A stretch of 64,000 nt of DNA, from NCBI GenBank assembly GCA_030272585.1, contig BSYQ01000001.1:5642001-5706000 (forward strand), read 5' to 3'. This DNA comes from Bryopsis sp. KO-2023. Its lineage: Eukaryota; Chlorophyta; Ulvophyceae; Bryopsidales; Bryopsidaceae. The first letter of the stretch is position 1. Each line of letters opens with the position of its first letter. Below, one piece after another: positions 12,495-23,756 of this stretch. Position numbers and translations under genes: made by a program. The notes beneath the pieces were generated by a model. It did not search any database and was not told where the DNA came from. It saw only the letters and a list, made by a program, of their open reading frames with translations.

Positions 12495-14137
12495 TCAGGC
12501 ACAATTCAGATTCCTTCTGTCCTGAAGAACACCGCTTCTGTCAGTTTTCTTCTTGTGCCCACTGGTGCGTTGCGAGTTGAAACCACCTCGACCCTTTGTG
12601 GTGCGACCATGTCCAGGACGTGGGACGGAGGCGGATCTGGGGCGGTCGGGTCGAACCAGTTCACTCAAATTTGCGTCAACAGCTGTGATCATTGGCGGGC
12701 CTCTCCTGCCATGGTTCAAGCACACACAACAACGTTTTCGCGACAAATTTCACTTCATGGGTCTAAAACCAGGATCCATCGTCATGGCCAAAGCAAATAA
12801 TACTAGGGAGCACCTCCAATTAGAAAAGGTCTTCTCTGCGAAACACCAAACGTGTCTTGCCGAGTTATCTTAACAGTTACCTGGTGCGGGGTGCAGTCTC
12901 GCTCTTCACTTCGGCCTTGCTTCTTGGCTTACTGGAATCGCTGGATGGGGTCAGACTGCCAGGTTCTTTCATGCCCTTCTTTTCATGAGCATCTGGATTG
13001 GGCAATCGGGGAGAGACCTTCTTCGATTCCCTGCAGGAGGAAAAAGAACAATGGGAATAAAGCACCCAGGGAAATTGGGTCGAGAAAACACGTGATCCGC
13101 AAGCCTTCTGTCAACAATAGACGTTGAAACACAGGAAAAAGGCTTTTCGTGAGCATGCACTCGCCCTTCGGAAATTCCGGATGATGGGGTCGCCCTTCTG
13201 TTGTGCCAGTTTGCAGGTCGTCGTTGTCGTACTGGGCGGGGTGCCACTGGCAAGGGACTGTCCACTTTGAGCATGATGGAAATGAACGAAACCAGGGGTC
13301 TTGGCGGCAAAGAGGACCTCTCATCGTAGATCTGGTGAGTGCTGCCAATATTGCTGGCCATTTGAAGAATAGGGATACGACGCTGAATGGCATTGGCTGT
13401 GATCAAGCGCAAACCACCACTCAGAGTCGTCAAAAGAAAATCAGCAGTGTTGGGCTTCGAAGTGACGTCTTTTGCCAACCCCACGTACCAATGTCGACGG
13501 TTCTCTGAATGGCGCTTCCGAGTCCTCGCAACACAACAGCAACCTTTCCCTGGTGCTGCGACGGCATACACTGAGATTTTAAGCGAGAAGAGAAATACCT
13601 GGCCGAAACTTTAACAAAAGCCAGAAACGTCTGCTACCTGAAATACATGAACTCCGTAGTCGACGGTTTTTAGAAAGTCCCCCTTCGCGGTCACGCGAAT
13701 CTGTGGAAAGCAGAAGTTCAAAGGGATGAGAACCACCTCTATAGAAACTCGAAAGCAAACCGTTTGCGTGCGCACACCCTCACCTCGTCTTTCACCTCCG
13801 GGAAGTTCAGCTTGATCGCTGCCGACAAGGGGTCACTACCTTGTTCGACAACAGACTCTTCGCTCTGCAGACTGAGATCATCTTCCGACGCAGCGGACCT
13901 CGGTCCCTCCAAATCAGAGTCGCTGACCGTGTCATCAACCGCAGGCCGGTTGTATCTGCCCTTACGATTCATTTTCTCCCTTTCCACACTGTCTGTCGAG
14001 TAAACTGTTTCACTCTCGGGGTCCTCCGAACGACGTACCTCCTTGACAGAAATAATTTTCAAGTAGTCTCTGGCGGAATCCTTCGCAGCACCACCCCACT
14101 GCGTGCAAACATCTCTGACCGTCACGACAGCAACCAT
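12495..14137 (-). CDS. Alba-domain DNA/RNA-binding protein
   Basis: Exons in consistent phase: 14137-13784, 13700-13638, 13555-13489 and 13396-13266, with further 3' exons near 13045-12888 and 12700-12495 less certain. The joined core reads IRVTAKGDFLKTVDYGVHVF, then KVAVVLRGLGSAIQRTVDI, then ANAIQRRIPILQMASNIGST and SFISIMLK. This order matches the Alba fold found in archaeal Alba, Rpp20/Rpp25 and protist Alba proteins, which bind nucleic acid as dimers. The SAIQRTVDIA helix corresponds to the conserved GxAIxxxVxIAE segment. The first exon adds an acidic 118-residue extension. The tail is basic with a GRGG motif (RTTKGRGGFNSQR), like RGG-tailed Alba proteins that act on mRNA. Start is an ATG 110 bp from a divergent ORF. 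Confidence 0.7.
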
Positions 14138-14247
14138 ATTGTGTTTCGACCAAAGCTATATCAGTTCCCGTTCGGCTAGCTCGCTCAACGTTCTGAGAAC
14201 ACAAAGATGTTGAGATCGCCGTTGGGACACGGACAAGGAGTTCAGGC

Positions 14248-14439
14248 ATGGAGCTGGTGACGGAACAGAAACTGTTTTCCTGGCTGCGCAAGGGAGAGGG
14301 CGGGTTGCTCGATATTACCCGTCTGGTACACCTCTGGAACAAGAAGAGCCAAGCACTTGTTTCAAGTTTCCGAGAGCGCAAGGACGCCACTGATGACAGG
14401 GGAGCCTGGCTGACGTTCTCAAGTATCGCTGACGGTTGA
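14248..14439 (+). CDS. Short ORF, possibly truncated gene
   Basis: A 63-codon ATG-initiated ORF beginning MELVTEQKLFSWLRKGEGG and ending WLTFSSIADG. It is helical and soluble in character. It starts divergently from the Alba gene and stops about 100 bp before the left arm of the fold-back element. It may be a small gene, the first exon of a longer one, or a remnant cut short by the insertion. No family was recognised. Confidence 0.35.
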   Translation: MELVTEQKLFSWLRKGEGGLLDITRLVHLWNKKSQALVSSFRERKDATDDRGAWLTFSSIADG

Positions 14440-14786
14440 CGATTTTGCCAAATTATTATGTTGACGTGGAGTGACCAACCAGCAGAATATCGCGCGTTCA
14501 GGGGGAACTCGATGGGGATTCTGTCGTTGCTCGGGCACCACAGTAGGGATCTTGCGCAAAACGACGTGGCTCCCAATTTACGCAGCCACGTCACGTACGA
14601 CAGCGTAATTTCGCGGAAATTTTCACTGATGCTGACAAGGATCCGTAGTTAAACGGAGTCCTGTTTGAAAAGAGTCAAAATACGTACGTAGAAAACCTGC
14701 ATTTCCGCGAAGGACGGCACTATATCCCGTCCGTTGGGGGGTGGGTCGTACGAATCACGTGACCATTTCGAATTTCAGATGATCAT

Positions 14787-14895
14787 CGCGCCGGTTGCGC
14801 CGGTCTACTCCGCGGTCGCACGGCGCGCGCCGGTCCACCTCGCGGTCGCGGCGAACGCGCCGGTCTACCCCGCTCGCGGCGCGCCGGTCGCGCTA
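14787..14895. repeat. GC-rich imperfect tandem repeat
   Basis: About four degenerate copies of a unit starting GCGCCGGTC and containing CGCGGTCGC, with sharply higher GC than the flanks. It forms the central part of the fold-back element. Confidence 0.7.
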
Positions 14896-14919
14896 ACCCT
14901 AAACCCTAAACCCTAAAAA
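14893..14919. repeat. Interstitial telomere-type repeat (CCCTAAA)n
   Basis: One CCCTAA-like start followed by three CCCTAAA units, directly after the GC-rich tandem core and before AAACCAACCC. TTTAGGG is the telomere unit of plants and several algae, so this hints at the host's telomere type or at capture of telomeric sequence by the element. Confidence 0.75.
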
Positions 14920-15084
14920 CCAACCCAACATTATGTTTTCGAAATGGTCACGTGATTCGTACGACCCACCCCCCAACGGACTGGATATAGTCCCGTCCTT
15001 CCGCGAAATTACGCTGTCGTACGTGACGTGGCTGCGTAAATTGGGAGCTGCGTAGTTTTGCGCAACATCCCTAGTGATGTTTGA

Positions 15085-16093
15085 AGTTCGCTTTGTTTGT
15101 GTGTGGACTTGATCAGATAACGAGATAACGGCATCCCTTCAAGATTACCACGAGTGATCGCGCGACTTGTGGGCCACAAGTCGCCACAAATTGTGGCTCA
15201 TCCAACCGCCGCAGCTAGCCAGGGGTAACGTACAGGATATTCTAAGGACTGGAATGAAGTCTCCAAGTCTTTGGTAGAGAGCTCCAACGAACTGTGCGTG
15301 CGATTTGTATTTAATTCTTTCTAGATGAGTTATCACAGCTGGATGTATTAGCCTCAAAGGGGTGTGTGTTGGGTGTGTGTGGGATGGACCCCTTTTCACT
15401 TCTTGCGAGGGATTGTCACACACAGATCACTGAGTGCGTAAATGAGACATGAAAGTGCATTCAAAATAAACTCCCACACAGGCATAGTTGGTACCACTCA
15501 AGAAAAGAAAACACCCAGGCACATCCACAGAATTCACAATGCTCCAGGCTGCTACAATATCACACTTAATTCTATGATCCCCTCCGAATATCGACAGATC
15601 CTGCCGCCACCTGCAACCACAGATAACATGATCTCTTCACCCAGCTGAAATTGTGACTTGGTCTACATTGTATTATGTTCTATTCAATCAGAAAAGCTTT
15701 CACAGAATCTAATAATTTCACACATTCACAGGGGCAGCAGCAACATCAAAACTTTTGGGCCTCAGAGATCTTGGTGATATGTCTTGTTTTCACAGGAAAG
15801 TATCCCTCAAATAGCAAATATTTTCATCATCACCAGCCCACAAAACATCCCAAGCATGCAATAACACGAAAAAGGGATACACTCATGTGTGTGTGATGTA
15901 CAGTTGATCCACGAGGTCTCAGAGAGAAGATTAGTACATATCATAGGAGGCTGAGCCCCTCATCTGACACGCATGAAGATTATCTATCATCATTGACCAT
16001 CAAACCACATCAAAGAGGTGTCGATCCAAAATGCAAAGATCCATGGATGCCCACCTTGTTATCTGCTTGTCAAGATCTTCTTCGGGCACTATG
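15085..16093. other. Intergenic region
   Basis: About 1 kb between the fold-back element and the 3' end of pICln. It contains a GT-rich stretch near 15360-15383 and AT-rich sequence. No gene, RNA or repeat array was recognised. Confidence 0.4.
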
Positions 16094-17323
16094 CTAATGG
16101 GACAAATCCCCATTGCCCATTTTTTGTTGTGCTGGTGCCTCATCATCAGCCTCATCCTCAGCATCTTGAAAGCGTTCGGGGTCGTTGCCCACAAGCTGTG
16201 CAGATTGAAAGAAGACATGGGTCAACTACCAATGAAACCAAGGTATCAATCAACCCAAGGTCCTCCATACATGAAATTATATCGCCACAGATGTTTTGGT
16301 TCGCAAAATTCTATCTGTGTGAGAATGGTGGGTGGGTATACAGCCTCAGAACTGTGAAATTTTTCGTCATCGCATCACTCAAGAGTAGCAAATATCACTC
16401 GAACATCATTGGCTAGCAGATCCCAACTCCTCCATGCATAATTAACACAACATTGTACCTCCTCAAGATCCCCCTCTCCCGTAGTTATTTCTATGCCCTC
16501 CAGAGCTTCCTCCATGAGACTCAAGTCAGAGTTTGCCAGCGCTCGCTCGGAGTCGTAGAAAAACCCATCCCCCTCATCTGTCTCATCCAGGGGATCTGGG
16601 TTCAGGGCTGCACATTCCGATAACACATGGAACATTTCCTCCACTGCAAAAAGAACACCACATTTTCAGGCATGCATTATCTAATATATGTTAGAGACTC
16701 ACTGGGACAAACCGAGTCTAGTTTCAATGAACACTGAAGGTGAAGCTCACACAGTGTAAAGGTACTGAAGGGGAAGTCAGAGGTTGATGCACACCTTTGC
16801 CCTCCTCCGCAGGGATAAGCCTCATCTCAGGGTCAGGAGGATCCACACCCTCGTCGTCCTCGTCGTGTTGCAGTGAGGTGTCCAACTGGGTGTATATGCA
16901 TGCCCTAGAGGCAACTTCAGGATCTCTAGACACAGCGTGCATCACAATGTTCTGATAGTCCACTGCAAAGCCCCTGGACGCTGCGCCACTTTTCATCCAC
17001 ACCACCCTCCTGACGACATAGGTCACAGCTGTGATTCAGCCGAAGGAACCTCACAGGAAAGGCGGGCCAACCCTCCCAACGTCCGTGTCGTGCATCAAAG
17101 CTGCACGCCACCGACAGCAAGGGGGTCCTCACTTTGTCGTAATGAAAAGATCGCCTTGCCCTTGGATCAAGTTGCAACCCAATACGAGCTGGACGTCCTG
17201 ATATTCGCCTCGGACCTCTTCTCCATCGTCTTGCAAATTTGGTCTGCCAGTTGCGTCGGCGGCGTCGACCACCTCCAAACCAAACAGAGACGCTATGTCT
17301 TGTGGATCGTTCGAGGCCGCCAT
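16094..17323 (-). CDS. CLNS1A: pICln, methylosome / snRNP assembly chaperone
   Basis: Four exons, 17323-17133, 17009-16795, 16643-16459 and 16195-16094, join in phase to 230 residues (human pICln has 237). The N-terminal PH-like domain shows LVLGCNLIQGQGDLFITTKR, then GFAVDYQNIVMHAVSRDPE and IYTQLD, all in the family's order. An acidic loop (HDEDDEGVDPPDPE) precedes EMRLIPAE and VEEMFHVLSECAALNPDP, the hallmark helix of pICln. The C-terminal tail is acidic (DAEDEADDEA). In other eukaryotes pICln binds Sm proteins and presents them to the PRMT5 methylosome for spliceosomal snRNP assembly in the cytosol. The start ATG has a GCGGCC context and lies 216 bp from the divergent flavodiiron gene. Confidence 0.92.
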
Positions 17324-17539
17324 GATCTCCTCTTTGGTTGCATCACTGTCGTGCTCCCCTTTTTTTAATTGTTTTTCAAACATTCCACTCTCAAGATCAA
17401 CAAATCTGGAAAATCAACTAATCCACGGCGGCTAACGTATGACGTCAGCGAATTCTGGCACTTCTTTTGTCGCGAAACCTCAGATTGTCAAGCTCTTCCA
17501 CAAACTCCCCGACTGCGGAACAGCAGACAGTTGACCACG

Positions 17540-20500
17540 ATGTCCCTTGTGACGAGTCGTTCGGGATTGGTATTGGACCGCGGAGGCAGGTATTTGAAGA
17601 ATGTGCCTGCGTTCAGAAAGATCAGGTCCACCTGTCGGGGTAGAGTCGCCCCTGGGTTGAGATCCAATGCCAACCACAAGAGGGCGACGAAGCTTTTCGC
17701 TCAAGCTCCGACGACGGAATCAGTTCGACAGGTTGGCCTTTTTGGATCTGGGGGAAGGGGTACAACATGGAGTTACGTCACATTCAGACGCTTTTGCTTG
17801 GTTGAGGCACTTGGGAGGGGGTCTCAGAGCGTGCGCTGTCACAGTTTGCTTGCTTGTAGAAAATACAATAGATACTGGTGGTTGGTGAGGACTCAATTGT
17901 ATGTTGTGCTGCAGCCTGAACAAGATCCTGACGTCGAAGACGTCGAAGGTAAAGAAGACGTTTTCGAAGTCGCTCCCGGCGTTCTGTGCTTTCGTGCGAC
18001 TTGCAGGCAGCGGCTTAAGTTTGCCATTCAATACGGGCTTCAGCGAGGAACGACGGATAATTCATACTTGGTGAAGGTGAGTTTCTTGGTTTCAAACTCG
18101 ATTCAAACTCTGGGTTGTATTGCTTGCTGCACTGTCCAGTTTGAAAAGCTTGCGTTGCGACAATCGGATTCAGGGCAATGGTGAAAATTTTGCAGTCCTT
18201 CTTTTTTCTGATCTCAAGAGTGGTGGATTCTGTGAAGTACAGTTCAGAAATGTCTGCTGGCAAGATTTTGTTACAGACATCATGGGATCTTGTCAATATT
18301 CCCCTGTGTACTGACACACTTCACATGAATTATCTCGATGCAGGGGGATTCCAGAGAGACAACCGCCCTCATTGATATTCCCTATGGGACATTTGCTGAT
18401 GACTACAGTAAGCATGAATGAATCCTGGCTCTTAGGCTGACACGATTTAATTCGTTTTCCCGGCTACCATTGAAAAATGAGGGGAGGGGGGAAGGGGACC
18501 ACAAAACATAAAACACAAAATGTATGTAATGATTAGTGACCCTTTTTTTTGAAGTGATATCGGTTTTAATTCATCAATCTTTAGTCAGTAGATTACTAAT
18601 CCAAAGTCAAAGAACGTGAATGGCCACCACCATCATCTTTGTTTTGATCTTCTGTACCTCGACACGCTTCTCCAAACGGTTATCATGACAGATATATCGC
18701 CAATTTATCCCATTATATATATTTGAGCAATTATATAAGTTGATCGGGAGAGGGGGAGGAGGAAAAATCGGGGGGCTTAGCCGAAACGACTAATTATATC
18801 GTCCTGGCCTTAAATCGATTTTTTTTCGCCTATGAAACAAATGTCAAGCTAACCAAATGACTTTTGAAACAAATTGCAAGAAAAGTAAGTCGCATTGCAA
18901 TGAAACAAAGAAATTGTGTACATTGCAGTCAGGACTGTGCAAAAGACTGTGGGCTTTGGCTCCATCGGCCACTTGGTGATGACCCACGTGGATGTCAAAG
19001 GAATTCCAACCTTGCAAATGGTTTTGGAAAAGATCCTGGAATCCGGGGCCACCAATGTAACCATGCACTTGTCAGCCGCTGGAATCAATTTCCTGCGGAA
19101 CGTCATGGGTGAGCTTTTGAAAAATGCCCTGCAACAGGGAATGGGATGCTTGGGAGAGGTAGTGCTATTTTTCTAATGTTTGCTTTTTTTGTTTTTTGCA
19201 AAAGGGGAGACTGAGAAAGGGACTAAGCTCTTGGAGTCCTGTACCTTGACGGTGGCCAGCCCTGGCTCTGTCCTTGATCTGGGTGATGGGAAGCAGCTGG
19301 AGTTCATAAGGACTGCTACAGCTCGCTGGCCTGACTTGCTCGCTGTGTATCTCCCCAGCTCGAAAACCTTGTTCTCCTCCAAGTTTTTCTCTGGCCACGC
19401 CGCTCCAGATGTGGTTGGAACTGAGGTGAGCAATCAAAATAAAAACGGGCCATTGCATCATTACAAGACCAGTATCTGGCCTGTTGGTTGAATTTACCGC
19501 CTCGACCGAATGGTATGTGCAAAGAAAAGAATTTGAACTTCAAGAAATTGAAAGGGGTAGTTGAGCTGTGTTGCAGGGTGCATTTGACGAGCGTGGCTGG
19601 CAGGAATTCGGAAACGATTGGAAGTACTACTTCGATTGCATGTTTGCACCCACTGCCAGTCAAGTGGGAAAGACTTTGAAACTTCTCAACTTGCAAAGTA
19701 CTCCTGTGAGCAGCAAGGGATCCAAGAGGCAGGTGGTGTACCTTCCACCCCCCCCCCCCCCCCCTTTTTTTTTTAATAATATCACTGTAAAGCCCTTGTT
19801 TCCAAAAAAATCTGTGTTTGAATGGTCGACGGGAGAGTTGGGGAGTAGGTGAATCCAAAAAATGAGAAGAGTGGAAGTAGCGCAAAGAAGTATATTTTTT
19901 TTTGTTTTTTCTGATTGCTAAATTTTCTGTTGTGGCTGTCCTTCCAGTTTCTGGGATAGACTCTACTACTTTTTGAGTGGGGAGTCGGATCCCAGTAAGG
20001 CAAAACCTGGTGATGAGGCGTCTTCGGATTTGCGAAGCAGACCCGTTTCTTACCTTTGCCCTATGCACGGCCCTGTCATCAAAAACTCTGTGAATGAAGT
20101 GATTGAGGAGTACATTGCATGGGTTGCTGACAAAGACAAAATCTTGAGCAGAGTGGCAGTGTTCTATGCGAGTGCGTATGGACACACTGCGACGTTGGCC
20201 CAGGTAGGCTGTGGGAAGACTTCTGCCTGTGTTTAATGAGACGGGGATGCTCATCTTCTGGGGGAGAATTCAAAGGAGTTTGTGTGGTGACAGGCACTCA
20301 GTCGAGGTATTTCCAAAGCTGGTGTGGGTGTGGACACGGTCAACTTGGAAGTTGCTGCACCAGAAGAGGTGGTAGCAGCAATTACAAACGCAAGTGGATT
20401 CGTTATTGGTGAGGATCTTTCTTTGCATCCGTAGTATGTTCAGAAATTCCCAATATCGCGTGGCTTCTGTGTCGATTTGCTCGGGATTCAACTTAGTTAG

Positions 20501-21873
20501 CATTTTTTCACAATGAATCAAAGAGTCGTTGTTTTAGGGAGTCCCACTCTTGGAGGACACATGCCAACACAAGTGCAGTCTGCCCTGGGCACCATTCTGC
20601 GTGAATCAAAAGCCAAACAGCTCCCATGTGGAGTGTTCGGTAGTTTCGGATGGAGTGGAGAGGCTGTGGATGAAATGGACCAAAGACTGAGGGATGGAGG
20701 CTTTACCTTTGGATTCGAGCCAATCAAAGTGAAATTCAGGCCTACATCTAAGGTTAGAAGAATGTGGTCTCCTGCTGTTGGATGGAGCTGTTGGTTTGGC
20801 CTTTATGGAAAGGATCCAATAGGAGTATATAGAACATGCCCCTCAAGTTTGTTGTAGCACAAAGTTCAAAATTCTGTTTGAAGCGCATCAACAGAACCCC
20901 TTGGTGAATGTAGAGTGGACTCTGGTTGATGGTAGATTTGATCATTGTGCAGGATTTGCAAGTTAGCGAGGAGAGCGGCACTGACCTTGCGCAGTTGATC
21001 CTGAAAAAGGAGAAACAGAAACGCAAGCGAACTGCTTCTGCTTCGAAGTCTAGGGGGGCATCGGAGGCTGCTCAAGCCACAGGAAGGGTGGTCGGGGCAC
21101 TTTGTGTTTTGACGACACGAGATGGGGATGCAGAGGGAGGAATGCTCGCAAGCTGGATCTCACAGGTCAGTTTGATTACGTTTCTTGAAAAGCACAGACA
21201 TTCCCTGCAGGATGAATCGTAAGGCAACCAGTGCAATGTATGTGTGTGTGTCTCGAGAGAGTATTGCTCAAGACCAGTGGTCATCTTTTTTTGGGCAGGC
21301 GAGTTTCGATCCTCCAGGCCTCACTGTGGCTGTGAAAAAGGACAGAGCCATGGAGAACCTGATGTTGCCTGGCAACAGGTTCAATGTCAATGTCCTCGCT
21401 GAAGGCAGGGAAAAGCCCACCGTGAAAGCAATGCTCAAGCCCTTCAAACCTGGCGAAGATCGTTTTGCAGATATGGAAATAGAGGTGCGTAGTTGCTTCT
21501 TGGCTCCACGGATTTGTAAGAACACTAGGACCTATCCAATGTATACGAAAATCAGTTTTAGATTAGATATTAGAAGTAGAAGTACAGAATTAGAAGTACA
21601 GCTTAACGCAACGGACTTCCTCCTTGAATGCCCAACATTAAGGTGCCTTTACCCATCCCCATACAATTCATATTTTTGGTTCTTTCGCAGAGATCGGAGG
21701 GAACTGGGTGCGTTGTTTTCCCGGATGCTGTCTCGCTGATGGAATGCTCCGTTGTGACCCGCATGGAAGCTGGTGATCACTGGGTTGTCTATGCCTCTGT
21801 TCAAGAAGGAAAAGTGATGGATCCCAAGGCAGTCAGCGCCGTGCACCACAGAAAAGTTGGCACATCTTACTGA
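17540..21873 (+). CDS. FLV: Plastid-type flavodiiron protein (FLV), 12 exons
   Basis: Exons 17540-17731, 17915-18076, 18344-18407, 18929-19108, 19205-19425, 19577-19737, 19948-20203, 20294-20408, 20538-20752, 20953-21165, 21299-21484 and 21691-21873 are phase-consistent and give 715 residues. After a basic, probably plastid-targeting N-terminus comes a metallo-beta-lactamase-like domain (FAIQYGLQRGTTDNSYLVK; ALIDIPYGTF; HLVMTHVDVKGIPTL). Next are the flavodoxin domain (VFYASAYGHTATLAQALSRG; GSPTLGGHMPTQVQSALG; GVFGSFGWSGEAVD) and a C-terminal flavin reductase domain (DPPGLTVAVKKDR; LPGNRFNVNVL). This three-domain form is the cyanobacterial/green-lineage FLV, which reduces O2 at the acceptor side of photosystem I, often as an A/B heterodimer. 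The canonical iron ligands H-x-E-x-D-H are replaced (THVDVKG). The introns at 17732 and 19738 are the least certain. No hydrophobic signal peptide precedes the basic region in this model. Confidence 0.92.
19748..19774. repeat. Homopolymer tract C17-T10
   Basis: Seventeen C followed by ten T, lying just inside an FLV intron after the donor at 19738. This is a likely site of length error in sequencing or assembly. Confidence 0.9.
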
Positions 21874-22386
21874 AGTGAAAAATTTGGAGGAAGAAAATGC
21901 ATTTAATTTTGTCTATAGGGATTTTTTGCGAGTGCATGGGTTTGGGTTAGGTTTTTGTACTATTTTGAGAGGAGAAAACTGGAATGGGTTTATTGAGACA
22001 TCCGAATTTTGATGTGGTTGGATGGGAAGGAATGAGTGCACAGAAAACGTATGTACAACAGATGTTGCACGTCTCTTTTTGTATCAGATTATGTTGCTTG
22101 CAAGACCATGCCCAAGCAACGACACAAGTTGGTCAGAATGAAAAAGAAAAGTTGAATTAATACTTGTCCAGTCGTGAAACAGACAAAGACATCAATGTGG
22201 CTTGCACCTTTGCTTGTTTCCAAACCCGTAATATGTCGATGTTTGGGTCCATGACCATAGCGCCCACGAATCACGTGGCTCTGCACATCTTCAAGGATCG
22301 CCGGGGTGTTGTTTCCATGATCAAGCCGAACGTCTTGGCACGGTCGGTCGATTGCGGCGACCTGGTCGATTGTTTTCACCATTTTT
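21874..22386. other. Gap with ambiguous short ORFs
   Basis: Between the FLV stop and the first supported exon of the next gene. Both strands carry short open frames at 22158-22382: a minus-strand peptide VMDPNIDILRVWKQAKVQA ending at 22158, a minus-strand ATG frame from 22382, and a plus-strand ATG frame from 22232. None could be joined convincingly. The first exon of the neighbouring plus gene is probably hidden here. Confidence 0.35.
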
Positions 22387-22892
22387 GCTGCCCGGCATCA
22401 ATTATCTAACAGCAGTGAACAAAGCTCGGATTGGCTTGCTGCAGGACATTACTGTGCCAAGCCGAAGGTGAACACAGCCCCCACTCCAAAGATGGTGTAA
22501 TACTGCAGGGATCAAACACGTTGGATGCAGAGAGCTCTTCCCCAACTGCTATGGACGTTGAAGGTAACATGGAATGAAATTCAATAGACCTATTCAATCC
22601 TGACAGAAAGGAAGTTGAGACAGGGTTCTCTGTTCCAGATATTGCACCTGGCCACCAATCTCCGTGCAATGAGGTCCTCAACGAAATTGAAATGCACAAA
22701 GGAAGAGAGGTTAGGATGGAGACATTAGAGAGATGGGAAAGGTGCTATGCTGCTTTGGCAGATGAGGCGGTAACGATGGGGATACCCAGATCTGTTATCC
22801 CAGTTGTTGGGGATTTATCTGTCGAAACATTGACCTCATGTCGCAACCACTTGCGAGGCATGATCGCTTCTTTTTCCAGCTCGGGATTGTGA
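22387..22892 (+). CDS. Unidentified small multi-exon gene, 5' end unresolved
   Basis: Phase-consistent exons: an exon ending at about 22469 (SSEQSSDWLAAGHYCAKPK), 22519-22565 (GSNTLDAESSSPTAMDVE) and 22640-22892 (DIAPGHQSPCNEVLNEIE... ending MIASFSSSGL). The N-terminal part is serine-rich and acidic. The last exon is predicted helical (RMETLERWERCYAALADEA). The initiator codon was not found. No family was recognised. Confidence 0.5.
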
Positions 22893-23756
22893 TTTGTGAG
22901 TGAGCTTCAGAGACTGAGTTCCCCATCGAAGTTGCTGTTGTGGTGGAAGATGTTGTGACTGCAAAGGTCGCATTCTTCATGGTGTTGGTGGTGTTGTTTT
23001 CTTGACGATGGCCGTAAAATCATAAAAAATTGTGATTGTGAATCAGTTATCGCTGGGAAGATGGTCGGTTTCTTGTGATGTAAAACTGAAGGGTATCAAA
23101 TGCATCAAAACATGCAAATGGATTCGTGTTCAGGATAAACTAGAGCATTCACCAGTTTGGTAGTGCATGTTGGCTTAACTCAAGGTAGATGTCTACAGAA
23201 ACATCCCAAGATATCCCTCAGTCAGCAACTATACAGCCAACACTATATCCAACCATCTAGGACCCCTGGAACTTCCTGTTCATTCTAAAAAACACAGACT
23301 TGAAACAGGCCGCAGGTGTACAGCCATAGCGGCCTACTCAAGTGTAAACTGATTCCTGTTCTTTCTAAGACTGCTCTGGAATGGCCTTGTTCCTCTCCAT
23401 CACCTGGTTTGTCTGCCTCATTCAACCCTGAAGTGAACCCTCACTGGATGAAGGTTGCACACAGCACTGTTTGGAAGGTCCAAGGAAGGTGTGGTGTTTC
23501 AGCTGTGGTGGGCAGAAATGGGGGTCCCATTTATCGTTTTCGATTGCGGAGTGGAACGTGAGCTGTCAGTCAATTTTCTGTCCGGTTCAAAAAGAGTGTT
23601 GACGACCACAGCGCCTGCGTTGTACGTTTTTCCTCCCTGAAACGTATCGAGTATCTCAAGAAGTGACGGAATCAACCCGACTACCGTCGTATTTCGTTTG
23701 AGCGCGCCACGCGATCCTCGCGAGTCCCGCTGTTTGTTTTGTTTTGAACTTTCTGT
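22893..23756. other. Intergenic region upstream of helicase gene
   Basis: About 860 bp with no convincing coding sequence; short ORFs at 23316-23640 lack coding character. It should contain the helicase promoter. Confidence 0.45.

Larger units (their letters stand above)
14541..15074. mobile_element. Fold-back element with long inverted arms and telomere-like core
   Basis: The left arm (14541-14771) and right arm (14938-15074) are inverted copies. Shared blocks include CAGTAGGGAT/ATCCCTAGTG termini, TTGCGCAAAAC/GTTTTGCGCAA, CCCAATTTACGCAGCCACGT, TACGACAGCGTAATT, and a G-rich block next to TACGAATCACGTGACCATTT. The left arm has about 90 bp more, between two copies of a TTTCCGCGAA-like sequence; the right arm seems to have lost it by deletion between these direct repeats. 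The loop holds imperfect GCGCCGGTC-type tandem repeats and three CCCTAAA units. No transposase is present and no clear target-site duplication was seen, so this is most like a non-autonomous fold-back or Mutator-like element (inference). Confidence 0.7.

Noticed and set aside
15064-15078. CCCTAGTGATG at the end of the right arm, reminiscent of a viral terminal repeat
   Set aside because: An 11-base match is expected by chance; the rest of the arm has no similarity that I can see, and no viral gene is nearby.
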